DNA of 64,000 nucleotides from Vibrio rarus (GCF_024347075.1 NZ_AP024900.1:2418001-2482000); one strand, 5' to 3'. Counted from the stretch's first letter, positions 9,916 through 16,549 are shown. Notes: generated by a model from the sequence alone, not told the origin. Numbers and translations: made by a program.

Positions 9916-10164
9916 CTATAGCTTAGTTACGTCTAAACCAGCAGATTTCAGACGAGAGGTAAGATTTCGCATTTTACTAAATTCAGTGCCATAACTAGGC
10001 TTTAAATTCAATACTTCACAGAATTCTCTAGCTGTAATATTTGGTAGTTCATCAGCATACTTTAGGCATTGAATCTGTAATTCTGCCATCAACTGATTAC
10101 GAGGGGCTGATTCAATAGCTAACTTAATTGCATCAATAATTCGGGAATCCATAGGCTTCATCAT
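9916..10164 (-). CDS. Small 82-aa protein heading the defence operon, possible DNA-binding regulator
   Basis: I do not recognise a named family. The protein is helical by composition; the segment NITAREFCEVLNLKPSYGTEFSKMRNLTSRLKSAGL could form a helix-turn-helix-like unit followed by a basic helix (spelled here only in part: ITAREFCEVLNL then KMRNLTSRLK). It is the promoter-proximal gene of the five-gene operon, with its stop eight bases ahead of the helicase start, and an inverted repeat lies just upstream. This position suits a transcriptional regulator or a small accessory factor. No strong ribosome binding site is visible at the first ATG; the ATG four codons in (MDSRII) is an alternative start preceded by GAAG. 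Confidence 0.55.
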   Translation of the reverse strand: MMKPMDSRIIDAIKLAIESAPRNQLMAELQIQCLKYADELPNITAREFCEVLNLKPSYGTEFSKMRNLTSRLKSAGLDVTKL

Positions 10165-10167
10165 TAT

Positions 10168-10193
10168 TTTGCTAATTTAGAAAATATAGCAAA
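10168..10193 (-). promoter_or_regulatory. Inverted repeat/operator candidate ahead of the defence operon
   Basis: TTTGCTA and TAGCAAA form a perfect 7-base inverted repeat with a 12-base spacer, immediately upstream of the first gene of the minus-strand operon. On the minus strand the repeat includes TATATT, a possible -10. A repressor bound here would block the operon promoter. Confidence 0.45.
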
Positions 10194-10318
10194 TTAATGA
10201 TAAATCAGTATTACCTTAATGTGCCATAACACTTCGCTCTGACATTCTTCTGACACTCCACAAGGAAATGTACATAAAGTAACCACCAATTCTCACTTTA
10301 TGAATAACCGTACTCCAC

Positions 10319-11992
10319 ATGACACCACATTTCCTTTATCGACAAGGTTATGACTTACTAACCAAAGGTACTTCAGCTACAGATAAATCTTTAGCTATAA
10401 AGTATTTGTTTCAATCAAGTTCATTAAAGCACCCAGAAGCCCTGTATGCATTTGGGCGACTTTATATAGATGGTGATTATGTTGAAAAAAACGAAAGTAC
10501 TGGCGTTCGTTATTTAGAAGATGCTCACGCGTTAGGCATTGTTGCAGCATCCTTTGAACTATCACTTCTTCAATATGAGAATGCGACTGATGAAGGCGCT
10601 GAATTAACTGCGTATAGAGAAATCAAGAGGCTTGCAGAAGGTGGCTATAAACCAGCTGCACTTTGGTTAAATGATGAACTACTAGAATTATCTGAATGTT
10701 TCTTGTACGGGGATGCGGTTTTTCCCAGTAAACACAAAGCTCAGTCATTATTAGTCCAAGCTGTCGAAGAAAAATTGGTTGTGGACATAACTCTACTTGA
10801 AGAGTACATGCTCAACTTCGATGATTTCCCTATAAGTTTTTACCATGCAGTAGAAAAATTGAAGTTGGAGGTACTTTCTTCTGACGAGTTGGTAGATATT
10901 GCTAACCGATATCTAGAATCAGCTTCATCCCATATTAGAAGTAAAGCCATAACATTATTCAAACGTGCAGCAGAAAATGACGACGAGTATGGCCTTCTTG
11001 GGATGGCTAAATGCTATCAGGAGGGGATCGGTTGCCCCGTCAATGATCTAGAAGCAAATCGCTTATACCGAATCCTTGCCGACGAATACTCAATTAGCGA
11101 AGCTGCATTCAAGTTAGCAGAACGACTCGATGAAGAAGTAGGTATAGACATTAGCTTTGAACTTTCCGCTTTCTATTACTTTTGCAAAGCAGCTTCTTTT
11201 GGCTCTGAAGAAGCAGCCTATAGAGCTTACGAAATACTAGAGACTGATCCATCAGTAGTAGACGGCATTATTTCTTCAAATTTATTCCATCACTTGGATT
11301 GTTACGATGAAAACCTTGATATCAATTGCGATGAATACAATCATGACAGATTGAAATTAAAGCTGTTAGATATTGCCTCACAAGGAGAAAATACGACAGC
11401 CCATTTCCAATTTGCTGAATCAATCAACGAGTTACTTTGGGACACCTCACAGGCTACTAAGCACTACCGTTTTGCCGCTGATTCGGGGCATGCGCAAGCT
11501 GCGTACGAATACGCTCTTCACCTAGAAAAAGAAGGTAAAGATAGGCTCGCCCACAAATACTTCTGCATTGCAGCAGAAAATGATATTGATAAAGCCTTTT
11601 ATAACGTTGCGTGGAATCTTTACAATGGCGAAGTTTGTAAAAAGGATATTTCAGGAGCGGAGTTTTGGTTTAAGAGATGCGCATTAAAAGGGAATGTACA
11701 TGCAATGTATGTTCTTGGTTTTTGCTTTTTATACCACAACGAAACGCCAGAACGCGAGCAAGCTAGCATCCTTTGGTTGAGGCAAGCAGCTGACCAAAAC
11801 TCAACCTATGCCCACTACGAACTTGGTCGTTGCTATCAAAATGGTTGGGGAGTAGACAAAAACTACATAACCGCCCGCGAACACTATAACCACTGCAAAA
11901 AAAACTCTGACAACACAGAAGAAGTCCAACAGAAACTAGATGAGTTAGATGAGTTGGTTTGGAGTTTTTATGAGAAACACGCTGAAACATAA
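10319..11992 (+). CDS. Sel1-like/TPR repeat protein
   Basis: 557 residues made almost wholly of helical repeats. Sel1-like units of the A..LG..Y..G.GV type are seen at about residues 35-75 (ALYAFGRLYIDGDYVEKN), 220-250 (GMAKCYQEGIGCPVND) and in a good C-terminal run at about 390-540 (YALHLEKEG, VAWNLYNGE, LGFCFLYHNE, LGRCYQNGWGVDKN). No signal peptide or membrane segment is visible, so it is probably a cytoplasmic scaffold. Sel1 repeats mediate protein-protein contacts. It is transcribed divergently from the restriction/helicase operon across a 154-base gap, which makes a functional tie possible, but nothing shows it directly. There is no clear ribosome binding site at the chosen ATG. Confidence 0.75.
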   Translation: MTPHFLYRQGYDLLTKGTSATDKSLAIKYLFQSSSLKHPEALYAFGRLYIDGDYVEKNESTGVRYLEDAHALGIVAASFELSLLQYENATDEGAELTAYREIKRLAEGGYKPAALWLNDELLELSECFLYGDAVFPSKHKAQSLLVQAVEEKLVVDITLLEEYMLNFDDFPISFYHAVEKLKLEVLSSDELVDIANRYLESASSHIRSKAITLFKRAAENDDEYGLLGMAKCYQEGIGCPVNDLEANRLYRILADEYSISEAAFKLAERLDEEVGIDISFELSAFYYFCKAASFGSEEAAYRAYEILETDPSVVDGIISSNLFHHLDCYDENLDINCDEYNHDRLKLKLLDIASQGENTTAHFQFAESINELLWDTSQATKHYRFAADSGHAQAAYEYALHLEKEGKDRLAHKYFCIAAENDIDKAFYNVAWNLYNGEVCKKDISGAEFWFKRCALKGNVHAMYVLGFCFLYHNETPEREQASILWLRQAADQNSTYAHYELGRCYQNGWGVDKNYITAREHYNHCKKNSDNTEEVQQKLDELDELVWSFYEKHAET

Positions 11993-12023
11993 CTCATTTT
12001 GGACTCTACTTATACAAACTCGC

Positions 12024-12227
12024 TTAATGGTCTTTCAATTCATATAGTTCTGAAATATCTATCTCCAAATAGCGACAAAGAACCTCGATAACATCTAGGT
12101 CAACACGAGTTGCTGTTTCATTGTACATGCGAGTGATAGTACCTCGATTAATCTCTGTATCTCGCGATACGTCAGATATTTTAAGTCGCTTCTCACCCAT
12201 GATTCGAGATAAGTTACATTTAATCAT
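12024..12227 (-). CDS. XRE/Cro-CI-type helix-turn-helix regulator
   Basis: 67 residues, essentially just a DNA-binding domain: the helix-turn-helix reads KISDVSRDTEINRGTITRMY (about 16-35) and is followed by the DLDVIEVLCRYLEIDISELYEL tail characteristic of the small HTH_26/YozG-like group. AGG lies about seven bases ahead of the ATG. It ends convergently with the Sel1 gene and is divergent from the 93-aa gene at 12443, whose promoter it may control. Such stand-alone regulators are common in mobile DNA. Confidence 0.8.
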   Translation of the reverse strand: MIKCNLSRIMGEKRLKISDVSRDTEINRGTITRMYNETATRVDLDVIEVLCRYLEIDISELYELKDH

Positions 12228-12442
12228 AATGACCTGCTATAGATATTTTTTATTACTTAAAAGTTAAAATTACTTGTAAAAGCACCACCTATATATTATT
12301 TTAATCTGTAGGAGGTTAATTTACTGCTTTGAGGGCAAATTTTAACTGCAATATTACACCTCTGGTGGACTCTATGGTAGTAGTTGTTTAGTAGAAGGTT
12401 AAGAAGGTCAAGCTTTGGAGTCATTAAGCTAAAGGAGAGCTT

Positions 12443-12724
12443 ATGAAATATAGTAGCGAATCGATCCACGCCACGAGTACTTGCTTAGATATTTTGGATA
12501 ATCCAATGTTTGAAACATGGACTGAAGCAAGGATAGATGAAATCAAAATAGACCTATGCGAAATGATACAAGAACGGTCGCATAGTGTAGACCCGACAAA
12601 TCTAGCAGAACACATGGTCACTGTTCTGAAAAATGTAAAATCAACTGGAGTTAGACCGAGCGAAAATCAAATCCTTGAGAGTATTCAGCAGAAGTTACGG
12701 TCAACACCTCCCCTACCTTTCTAA
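12443..12724 (+). CDS. Small hypothetical protein, 93 aa
   Basis: Family not recognised. An excellent ribosome binding site (AAAGGAG, six bases before ATG) supports translation. The product is acidic and probably helical, with no signal peptide or membrane segment; the tail RSTPPLPF is unstructured. It is divergent from the XRE regulator across about 215 bases, an arrangement usual for a regulator and its target. It is followed by an imperfect hairpin and the convergent recombinase gene. Confidence 0.6.
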   Translation: MKYSSESIHATSTCLDILDNPMFETWTEARIDEIKIDLCEMIQERSHSVDPTNLAEHMVTVLKNVKSTGVRPSENQILESIQQKLRSTPPLPF

Positions 12725-12743
12725 ATAAAGCAGTTATTAATTT

Positions 12744-12781
12744 AGGATGGTGAAGTGAATTCATACGCGTTCAGCCATCCT
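12744..12781. terminator. Imperfect hairpin between convergent genes
   Basis: AGGATGG-TGAA pairs with TTCA-G-CCATCCT leaving one bulged base and a 15-base loop. There is no T-run, so termination would be weak; it lies exactly between the 93-aa gene and the convergent recombinase gene. Confidence 0.4.
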
Positions 12782-12807
12782 GTTATCCATTCTAAAGCCA
12801 ACAGCAA

Positions 12808-13383
12808 TCAGGCGACCTTGTTCCAGTGTCGTTTAACTGTCGCAATTCCCAGCCCAAGTTGATTCGCCGTTTTGCTCTGCGATAACCCTTCTGATTTGCA
12901 TGTCTGAACTAGCTTTGTTGTGGCGATAGCAGCAGGTCGGCCCAATTTTTTACCTTCATATTTTGCCCTCTCTAAGCCTTCTCGAGTTCGTTCACGAATT
13001 CGATTACGTTCAAATTCAGCAAATGCTGAAAACATCTGTAGCATCAACTTCCCTTCTGAGCTAGATAGGTCTGATACAGGCAGATCTAAACAAACAACCT
13101 TAACCTGTGCATCACTAAGAGCTTGAATTGTCTGCTGAACATCAATGTTGTCCCTACCGAGCCTATCAAGCTTAAGGACTATTAAAGTATCCCCTACTTC
13201 CAGTTTATGATCTAGCAAATTTGAAAACTGTTCTCTATCTCTAGCTTTAGAGCTACCTGAGACAGTTTCAGATATAACACGAGACGGCAAAATATCGAAT
13301 CCAGCCTGTCTAATAGCTATAATTTGATTTTCGACCGTTTGCTCTGTTGTTGATACGCGGCAATACGCAAATACTCTGCCCAT
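12808..13383 (-). CDS. Serine recombinase (resolvase/invertase family)
   Basis: 191 residues, the normal length of small Tn3-type resolvases and DNA invertases. The catalytic domain begins VFAYCRVSTTEQ with the nucleophile Ser11; the conserved VLKLDRLGRD loop is at about 70-79, the long E-helix AFAEFERNRIRERTREGL at about 118-135, and a C-terminal helix-turn-helix (LSQSKTANQLGLGIATVKRHW) binds the site. The protein would form a synaptic tetramer that cuts both strands and rotates them. The intergenic sequence upstream has repeated GGTATCA elements that fit a recombination/operator site. No transposase gene is next to it, so it may be a plasmid or island resolvase relic. Confidence 0.9.
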   Translation of the reverse strand: MGRVFAYCRVSTTEQTVENQIIAIRQAGFDILPSRVISETVSGSSKARDREQFSNLLDHKLEVGDTLIVLKLDRLGRDNIDVQQTIQALSDAQVKVVCLDLPVSDLSSSEGKLMLQMFSAFAEFERNRIRERTREGLERAKYEGKKLGRPAAIATTKLVQTCKSEGLSQSKTANQLGLGIATVKRHWNKVA

Positions 13384-13409
13384 AAACCCTCGTTGGAATC
13401 ATAAAACCT

Positions 13410-13511
13410 GGTATCAATATACGATTGGTATCATTATTTGTAAAGTACATTTTTTGATACCAGTTTAAGCTATCAAAGAGCGGCATCACTAAACGTATGT
13501 TTATTGATACC
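13410..13511. repeat. GGTATCA repeats: candidate res site upstream of the recombinase
   Basis: Two direct GGTATCA copies (13410-13416 and 13427-13433) and two inverted copies TGATACC (13455-13461 and 13505-13511). The second and third form an inverted repeat, TGGTATCA/TGATACCA, with a 21-base spacer. A related GGAATCA lies at 13395. Resolvase res sites are built from such inverted half-sites upstream of the gene, where the enzyme also represses itself. Confidence 0.5.
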
Positions 13512-13520
13512 CAAACAAGG

Positions 13521-14393
13521 CTAATATTTAGCTTCATTACATCCTTTATAAGTACGGTGATAATTAGCCAATAAGTCTTTAATTATGAGATCAATGGATG
13601 CATCCTCAAAACCCTTAAAGGTTAAAATAGTTGATTTTGCTGTTTTGTTTTTAATAATGGATAGGTTCCCATCATTAACAATCACCTCTGTACCTGATTT
13701 TTTCTTCAATCGTTTATTAATCTTAGTTAAATACTCTTTAGATAAAGATGGATCATCGAGTGAAGTTAATTCATATACTACCGATTCATAATAATCATAG
13801 TCCGTTTCACGAAGACTCATAATTCTATGAATAGTGTCAACATTTTCAAAAGTTAAATTATCAGTATCAAAGAAGGGAAGTAACTCTTCAGAGATCGTAC
13901 CAAAACGACGCAACTTACGGATTAGATCTGGACTCTTCTCTAACTCTCGAGAAATATCAGTAATAGTTAGACCTTGCTTAATCTGGTATTCAATATATTT
14001 CGAGTATTGATAATTATTCATATGCACAGTTTCACAGTTCAACCTAGCAAAATGTAATGTTTCATAACAATCACTATCTGAAACGACTAGTGTAATCTCA
14101 AACTTATCAGTATTACTATCTTCCTTTAAGAAGGCAGATAACGCTGATACCGATGATACTATTTTTATCTTTGAGGTTATATTATCTAAATAAGCAAACG
14201 CCGTAACCACCTGCTCCTTAACTAATATATTATTATCTTTTTTAATTGAATATTTCATATTTTCATCAAGAATAACATGATTATTAACTTGTTCTCTATC
14301 CAGTGACACCTTTACATATTCAATTACTTTACCGAATGCATTATTTTGACACGAAATAATGTATTCTTTTTCTAAAACTTCGATTTTTTTCAT
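13521..14393 (-). CDS. ParB/KorB-like DNA-binding protein without a ParA partner
   Basis: About 290 residues. The middle (about residues 140-180) has a ParB/KorB-type helix-turn-helix: QGLTITDISRELEKSPDLIRKL, then FGTISEELLPFF, the usual spacing after that motif. The N-terminal half lacks a clear ParB GERR/CTPase box, so this is a divergent member or a transcription regulator with a ParB-like centre. The ATG (MKKIEVLEKEY) is preferred to the TTG five codons upstream; GGGA lies ten bases ahead. No ParA-type ATPase is encoded nearby, so classical plasmid partition is unlikely. The gene is clearly AT-rich, unlike the core genes, which points to horizontal origin. Confidence 0.6.
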   Translation of the reverse strand: MKKIEVLEKEYIISCQNNAFGKVIEYVKVSLDREQVNNHVILDENMKYSIKKDNNILVKEQVVTAFAYLDNITSKIKIVSSVSALSAFLKEDSNTDKFEITLVVSDSDCYETLHFARLNCETVHMNNYQYSKYIEYQIKQGLTITDISRELEKSPDLIRKLRRFGTISEELLPFFDTDNLTFENVDTIHRIMSLRETDYDYYESVVYELTSLDDPSLSKEYLTKINKRLKKKSGTEVIVNDGNLSIIKNKTAKSTILTFKGFEDASIDLIIKDLLANYHRTYKGCNEAKY

Positions 14394-14542
14394 TATTATT
14401 ATTCCCAAGCTTTAATTTAACAATACATAAAAAAACAACAGGAAACAATAACCAAAAAGAATAAGCAATGCGAAATTTATAATTAACCGCAAAGCTTAAT
14501 GCGATTTTAATTTCACAAAACACTGTTATTTTATTAGCTAAA

Positions 14543-14577
14543 TGCGTTCAAAAGCAGCACAAGTGTGCTCGAACGCA
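14543..14577. repeat. Inverted repeat upstream of the ParB-like gene
   Basis: TGCGTTC and GAACGCA pair perfectly; the interior GCAC-AA-GTGC pairs as well, giving a cruciform about 150 bases ahead of the ParB-like gene. It may be an operator or a partition-like binding site. Confidence 0.4.
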
Positions 14578-14650
14578 CTTAATATCACACTAAAAAAGCA
14601 AGAAAGCAGGAGGGAAAAGCATTTTATGTTATTAGCACCTTATAGAAAGA

Positions 14651-14694
14651 TTATAATTTTATAATAGTTATAAGAATTATAATAGTTATAATAT
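14651..14694. repeat. AT-rich short repeats (ATAATAGTTATAA type)
   Basis: ATAATAGTTATAA at about 14661 recurs as ATAATAGTTATAATA at about 14680, within a block of TTATAAT-like words. The run of near-identical units upstream of the ParB-like gene could be an operator or an unwinding region. Confidence 0.4.
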
Positions 14695-14854
14695 AGCACG
14701 AAAATAAAATGGAGTTAACTATTAGATGCCATATGACCATAAAAATTTAAATCACATATTAATAACGAAAATTGGGGGGTTGTCGTAATTTTACTTAATA
14801 TTAATCAACATCATCCTTAAATATTTATTTTTTATAAACCCTCTCACCTCACAC

Positions 14855-14992
14855 TTGGCAATTCACCCCATCAACCAATACGCCAACCAAGGCGAAACGT
14901 TCATACCCCTGCTGCAAAAACATGATATGGCATGCGTTGGGATCACCAAGCCTACATGGCCACCCATTTATCACGATAAACCTCAGATTTGA
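14855..14992 (+). pseudogene. Unassigned coding remnant
   Basis: An open frame of 46 codons ending in TGA with protein-like composition (IHPINQYANQGETFIPLL then KHDMACVGITKPTWPP). It has no credible start site or ribosome binding site and its frame continues upstream into AT-rich sequence, so it looks like the 3' end of a lost gene. Family not recognised. Confidence 0.3.
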
Positions 14993-15045
14993 TAATGCGA
15001 GAACACACTAAGGAGGTAAAGAATCTTAAAGTCACAACAACATAA

Positions 15046-15123
15046 TTAGAGTTCATCAGGGTCAATCGTAGCGGATTCGACTCGATAGCCTCGTACGACT
15101 TGTAGAAAGTCGATGAGGTTCAT
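15046..15123 (-). pseudogene. Unassigned 25-codon coding remnant
   Basis: A short minus-strand frame (MNLIDFLQVVRGYRVESA then TIDPDEL and stop) with ordinary protein composition but a stop codon three codons upstream in frame and no ribosome binding site. It resembles the last exon-like scrap of a decayed gene or cassette. Family not recognised. Confidence 0.3.
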
Positions 15124-15181
15124 TTCAAGCTACTCATCAAAGAGCAATTTACTAATAGAAGACAACTACACGATTGGGCTT

Positions 15182-15236
15182 GTTCAACACCCAGATAAAG
15201 TGTCAGCTGGGCGACACTTATCCTTATTTGTTATAT
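15182..15236 (-). repeat. attC-like hairpin element downstream of the 181-aa gene
   Basis: Read on the minus strand, 55 bases run from ATATAAC to GTTGAAC, the latter fitting the GTTRRRY core of integron attC sites. Between them GATAAGTGTC pairs with GACACTTTATC except for one unpaired A, around an 8-base loop. Size, outer boxes, inner stem and extrahelical base all fit a short attC, but the two outer boxes are poorly complementary (4 of 7), so this is tentative. It could instead be a weak terminator. Confidence 0.3.
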
Positions 15237-15244
15237 TCACATTG

Positions 15245-15790
15245 CTAAAGGTGCTTAATTAAGTCAATGTAATACCTTAAAGCAAAACAAAACTTTGTTG
15301 CATCCAATATAATGACCCAGTCTTTTTTATTGAAGCTACCTTTGAGCTCACACTTACCTACCCAATACTCTGAACCAGATTCATTTTTGGCAAACACTAA
15401 ATCGTACGAAGTTGCATGAATAATTTTATTACAACACTCTCGGAGAGAAGGCTTAAAACTTCCTTTTCTTACTTCGGCAACTTGTTCAAAATACTCAAAA
15501 GCTTCTAGATCGGGTGAATATTTGGGATTATCTTCAATAGAAAAGTCATAGCTATCTTGTAAAACCCTTGTACGTGTAGCACATAGAATGAGGTGACTAC
15601 TTACCATCTCAATTAACCACTCAATGTAAGACGCGTACTCTATTTCGTAGTCAGAAACAGAGTATTCTTCCACCTTTTCTGTGTTGTACGATTCTGACAA
15701 CTTGCTCACATGATTAGCGCTTGCCGAAGCTAATTGTTCAATATAGTACGCTTCGTGTACGATCGAATTGTAGTAAATAGGATGTGACAT
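15245..15790 (-). CDS. Hypothetical protein, 181 aa, with a possible HEPN-like motif
   Basis: GGAG lies five bases before the ATG, so it is likely translated. Family not recognised. The product is acidic, soluble and alpha-helical in the first two thirds. The segment LRECCNKIIHA (about residues 115-125) has an arginine and histidine in the arrangement seen in HEPN-type proteins (lR..NkiIHa), many of which are toxins or RNases of defence systems; this is only a motif resemblance. It is a single promoter-less looking ORF with a GTTAGGC core about 55 bases upstream (15845-15851) and an attC-like hairpin just after the stop, so it may be an integron cassette. Confidence 0.55.
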   Translation of the reverse strand: MSHPIYYNSIVHEAYYIEQLASASANHVSKLSESYNTEKVEEYSVSDYEIEYASYIEWLIEMVSSHLILCATRTRVLQDSYDFSIEDNPKYSPDLEAFEYFEQVAEVRKGSFKPSLRECCNKIIHATSYDLVFAKNESGSEYWVGKCELKGSFNKKDWVIILDATKFCFALRYYIDLIKHL

Positions 15791-16051
15791 TTTATCTCCG
15801 TGAACATAACATTCTTAATAACAGGTCTGCTCGTTTTTCTGCTTGCCTAACTTTCATTTAAACTACCATAAGCAACTGAAATACAATGCATAAAAATCGC
15901 ACTTTGAGTTCTGTCTTTACGTAAAAACGAGCGCGCGTGTTATCATTTTTTAACAATACCTGTTATCTCAAGAAGAACAGTATTAACTCCAATTATTAAC
16001 AGCAACTTATATAATCTTCTATCGAGTAAACGAGACTGCCCCATCGACAAA

Positions 16052-16171
16052 ACAAGCCAATTTTTAGAAGAAATTCGACGACATATGCGAATGCGAGGAT
16101 ACAGTCTCAGAACAAAAAAAGCCTACTTATATTGGACCTGCAATAGTGTTAGCGCATCGAGTGTGACATAA
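16052..16171 (+). pseudogene. Integron-integrase-like N-terminal fragment
   Basis: Forty in-frame codons read TSQFLEEIRRHMRMRGYSLR then TKKAYLYW, very close to the start of IntI-type tyrosine recombinases (F.E.VR..MR.R.YS.RTE..YL.WI). After YLYW the similarity stops and the frame runs into TAA, so only about 30 residues of the SAM-like N-terminal domain survive. No ATG with a ribosome binding site is seen upstream. It diverges from the minus-strand 181-aa gene, which is the layout of intI relative to a cassette array. It could also derive from another phage-type integrase with the same N-terminal domain. Confidence 0.5.
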
Positions 16172-16222
16172 AATCTTCGACTAATCTCACCTAAGTGGTC
16201 ACTGACATTTTTACACACATAC

Positions 16223-16257
16223 AAAAAAGCCCCTTACTTTCGTAAGGGGCTTTTTTT
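16223..16257. terminator. Intrinsic terminator after tRNA-Leu
   Basis: GCCCCTTAC-TTTC-GTAAGGGGC with A6 on one side and T7 on the other. It lies six bases from the tRNA 3' end and would end the tRNA transcript on the minus strand; it is symmetrical and can also act on the plus strand. Confidence 0.85.
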
Positions 16258-16262
16258 GAATA

Positions 16263-16347
16263 TGGTACCAGCGGGCGGACTTGAACCGCCACGCCCGAAG
16301 GCGGGGGATTTTGAATCCCCTTTGTCTACCAATTCCAACACGCTGGC
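16263..16347 (-). tRNA. tRNA-Leu (anticodon CAA)
   Basis: An 85-base class II tRNA with CCA encoded. The acceptor stem GCCAGCG/CGCTGGT, D-arm with AATTGGTAGAC, anticodon stem-loop GGGGA-TTCAAAA-TCCCC with anticodon CAA, long variable arm CGCC-TTC-GGGCG, and T-arm GGCGG-TTCAAGT-CCGCC are all complete. It reads UUG codons. It is the intact member of a pair; the promoter lies upstream of the broken copy. tRNA-Leu genes are common integration targets, and the accessory island lies directly on its 3' side. Confidence 0.95.
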
Positions 16348-16452
16348 ATTAAACTAAACTATAAAACACTATAAAACACTTTTCAAGTGCATACTACAAT
16401 AATTTTTCTAGCTTCTTCAGTAGGTTACATGCAATTTGAGCATAGACGCCTT

Positions 16453-16494
16453 GGATTTTGAATCCGTCGTGTATACCAATTTCACCACACCGGC
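16453..16494 (-). pseudogene. Broken tRNA-Leu: 5' half only
   Basis: Read on the minus strand, GCCGGTGTGGTGAAATTGG begins a leucine tRNA, with the D-arm and the anticodon region ACGGA-TTCAAAA-TCC. The sequence then departs from tRNA: the anticodon stem needs TCCGT but TCCAA follows, and no variable arm, T-arm or acceptor 3' strand is found. The 13 bases around the anticodon loop (GGATTCAAAATCC) are shared with the intact tRNA. A break exactly at the anticodon stem suits a tRNA used as an integration site. Confidence 0.8.
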
Positions 16495-16521
16495 ATTGCG
16501 CACCTACAAGGTACGTTTTGC

Positions 16522-16549
16522 ATTATACGTAACAGGCGATGCCGTGCAA
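16522..16549 (-). promoter_or_regulatory. tRNA promoter
   Basis: On the minus strand TTGCAC (-35) and TATAAT (-10) are separated by 16 bases and lie about 28 bases ahead of the broken tRNA-Leu. It is the only good promoter visible for the intact tRNA-Leu downstream. Confidence 0.7.

Larger units (their letters stand above)
14410..15244. other. Long AT-rich intergenic region with repeats and gene scraps
   Basis: No convincing complete gene over about 850 bases. It contains an inverted repeat (14543-14577), AT-rich repeats (14651-14694), two open remnants (14855-14992 plus strand and 15046-15123 minus strand) and an attC-like hairpin (15182-15236), each listed separately. A 20-codon ORF beginning MPYDHKNLNHIL (14726-14788) preceded by GGAG is also present but cannot be assigned. 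Confidence 0.6.

Noticed and set aside
758..10164. Classification as DISARM or BREX
   Set aside because: A SNF2 helicase, a PLD-like domain and a methyltransferase are present, but no DUF1998 (DrmB), DrmA-like helicase, PglZ, BrxC or BrxL is encoded, and Res and type III-like Mod are not part of those systems.
12305..12385. AGGAGG-preceded short frame with a TTG start
   Set aside because: The start is 13 bases from the ribosome site and the frame has only about 20 codons.
14627..14665. 12-codon ORF (MLLAPYRKIIIL) after AGGAGGG
   Set aside because: The spacing of 11 bases is long, the peptide is very short and AT-rich, and no downstream gene is on this strand.
16351..16382. Tandem ATAAAACACT copies beside tRNA-Leu as a CRISPR-like array
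   Set aside because: Only two short copies with no spacers; simple duplication.
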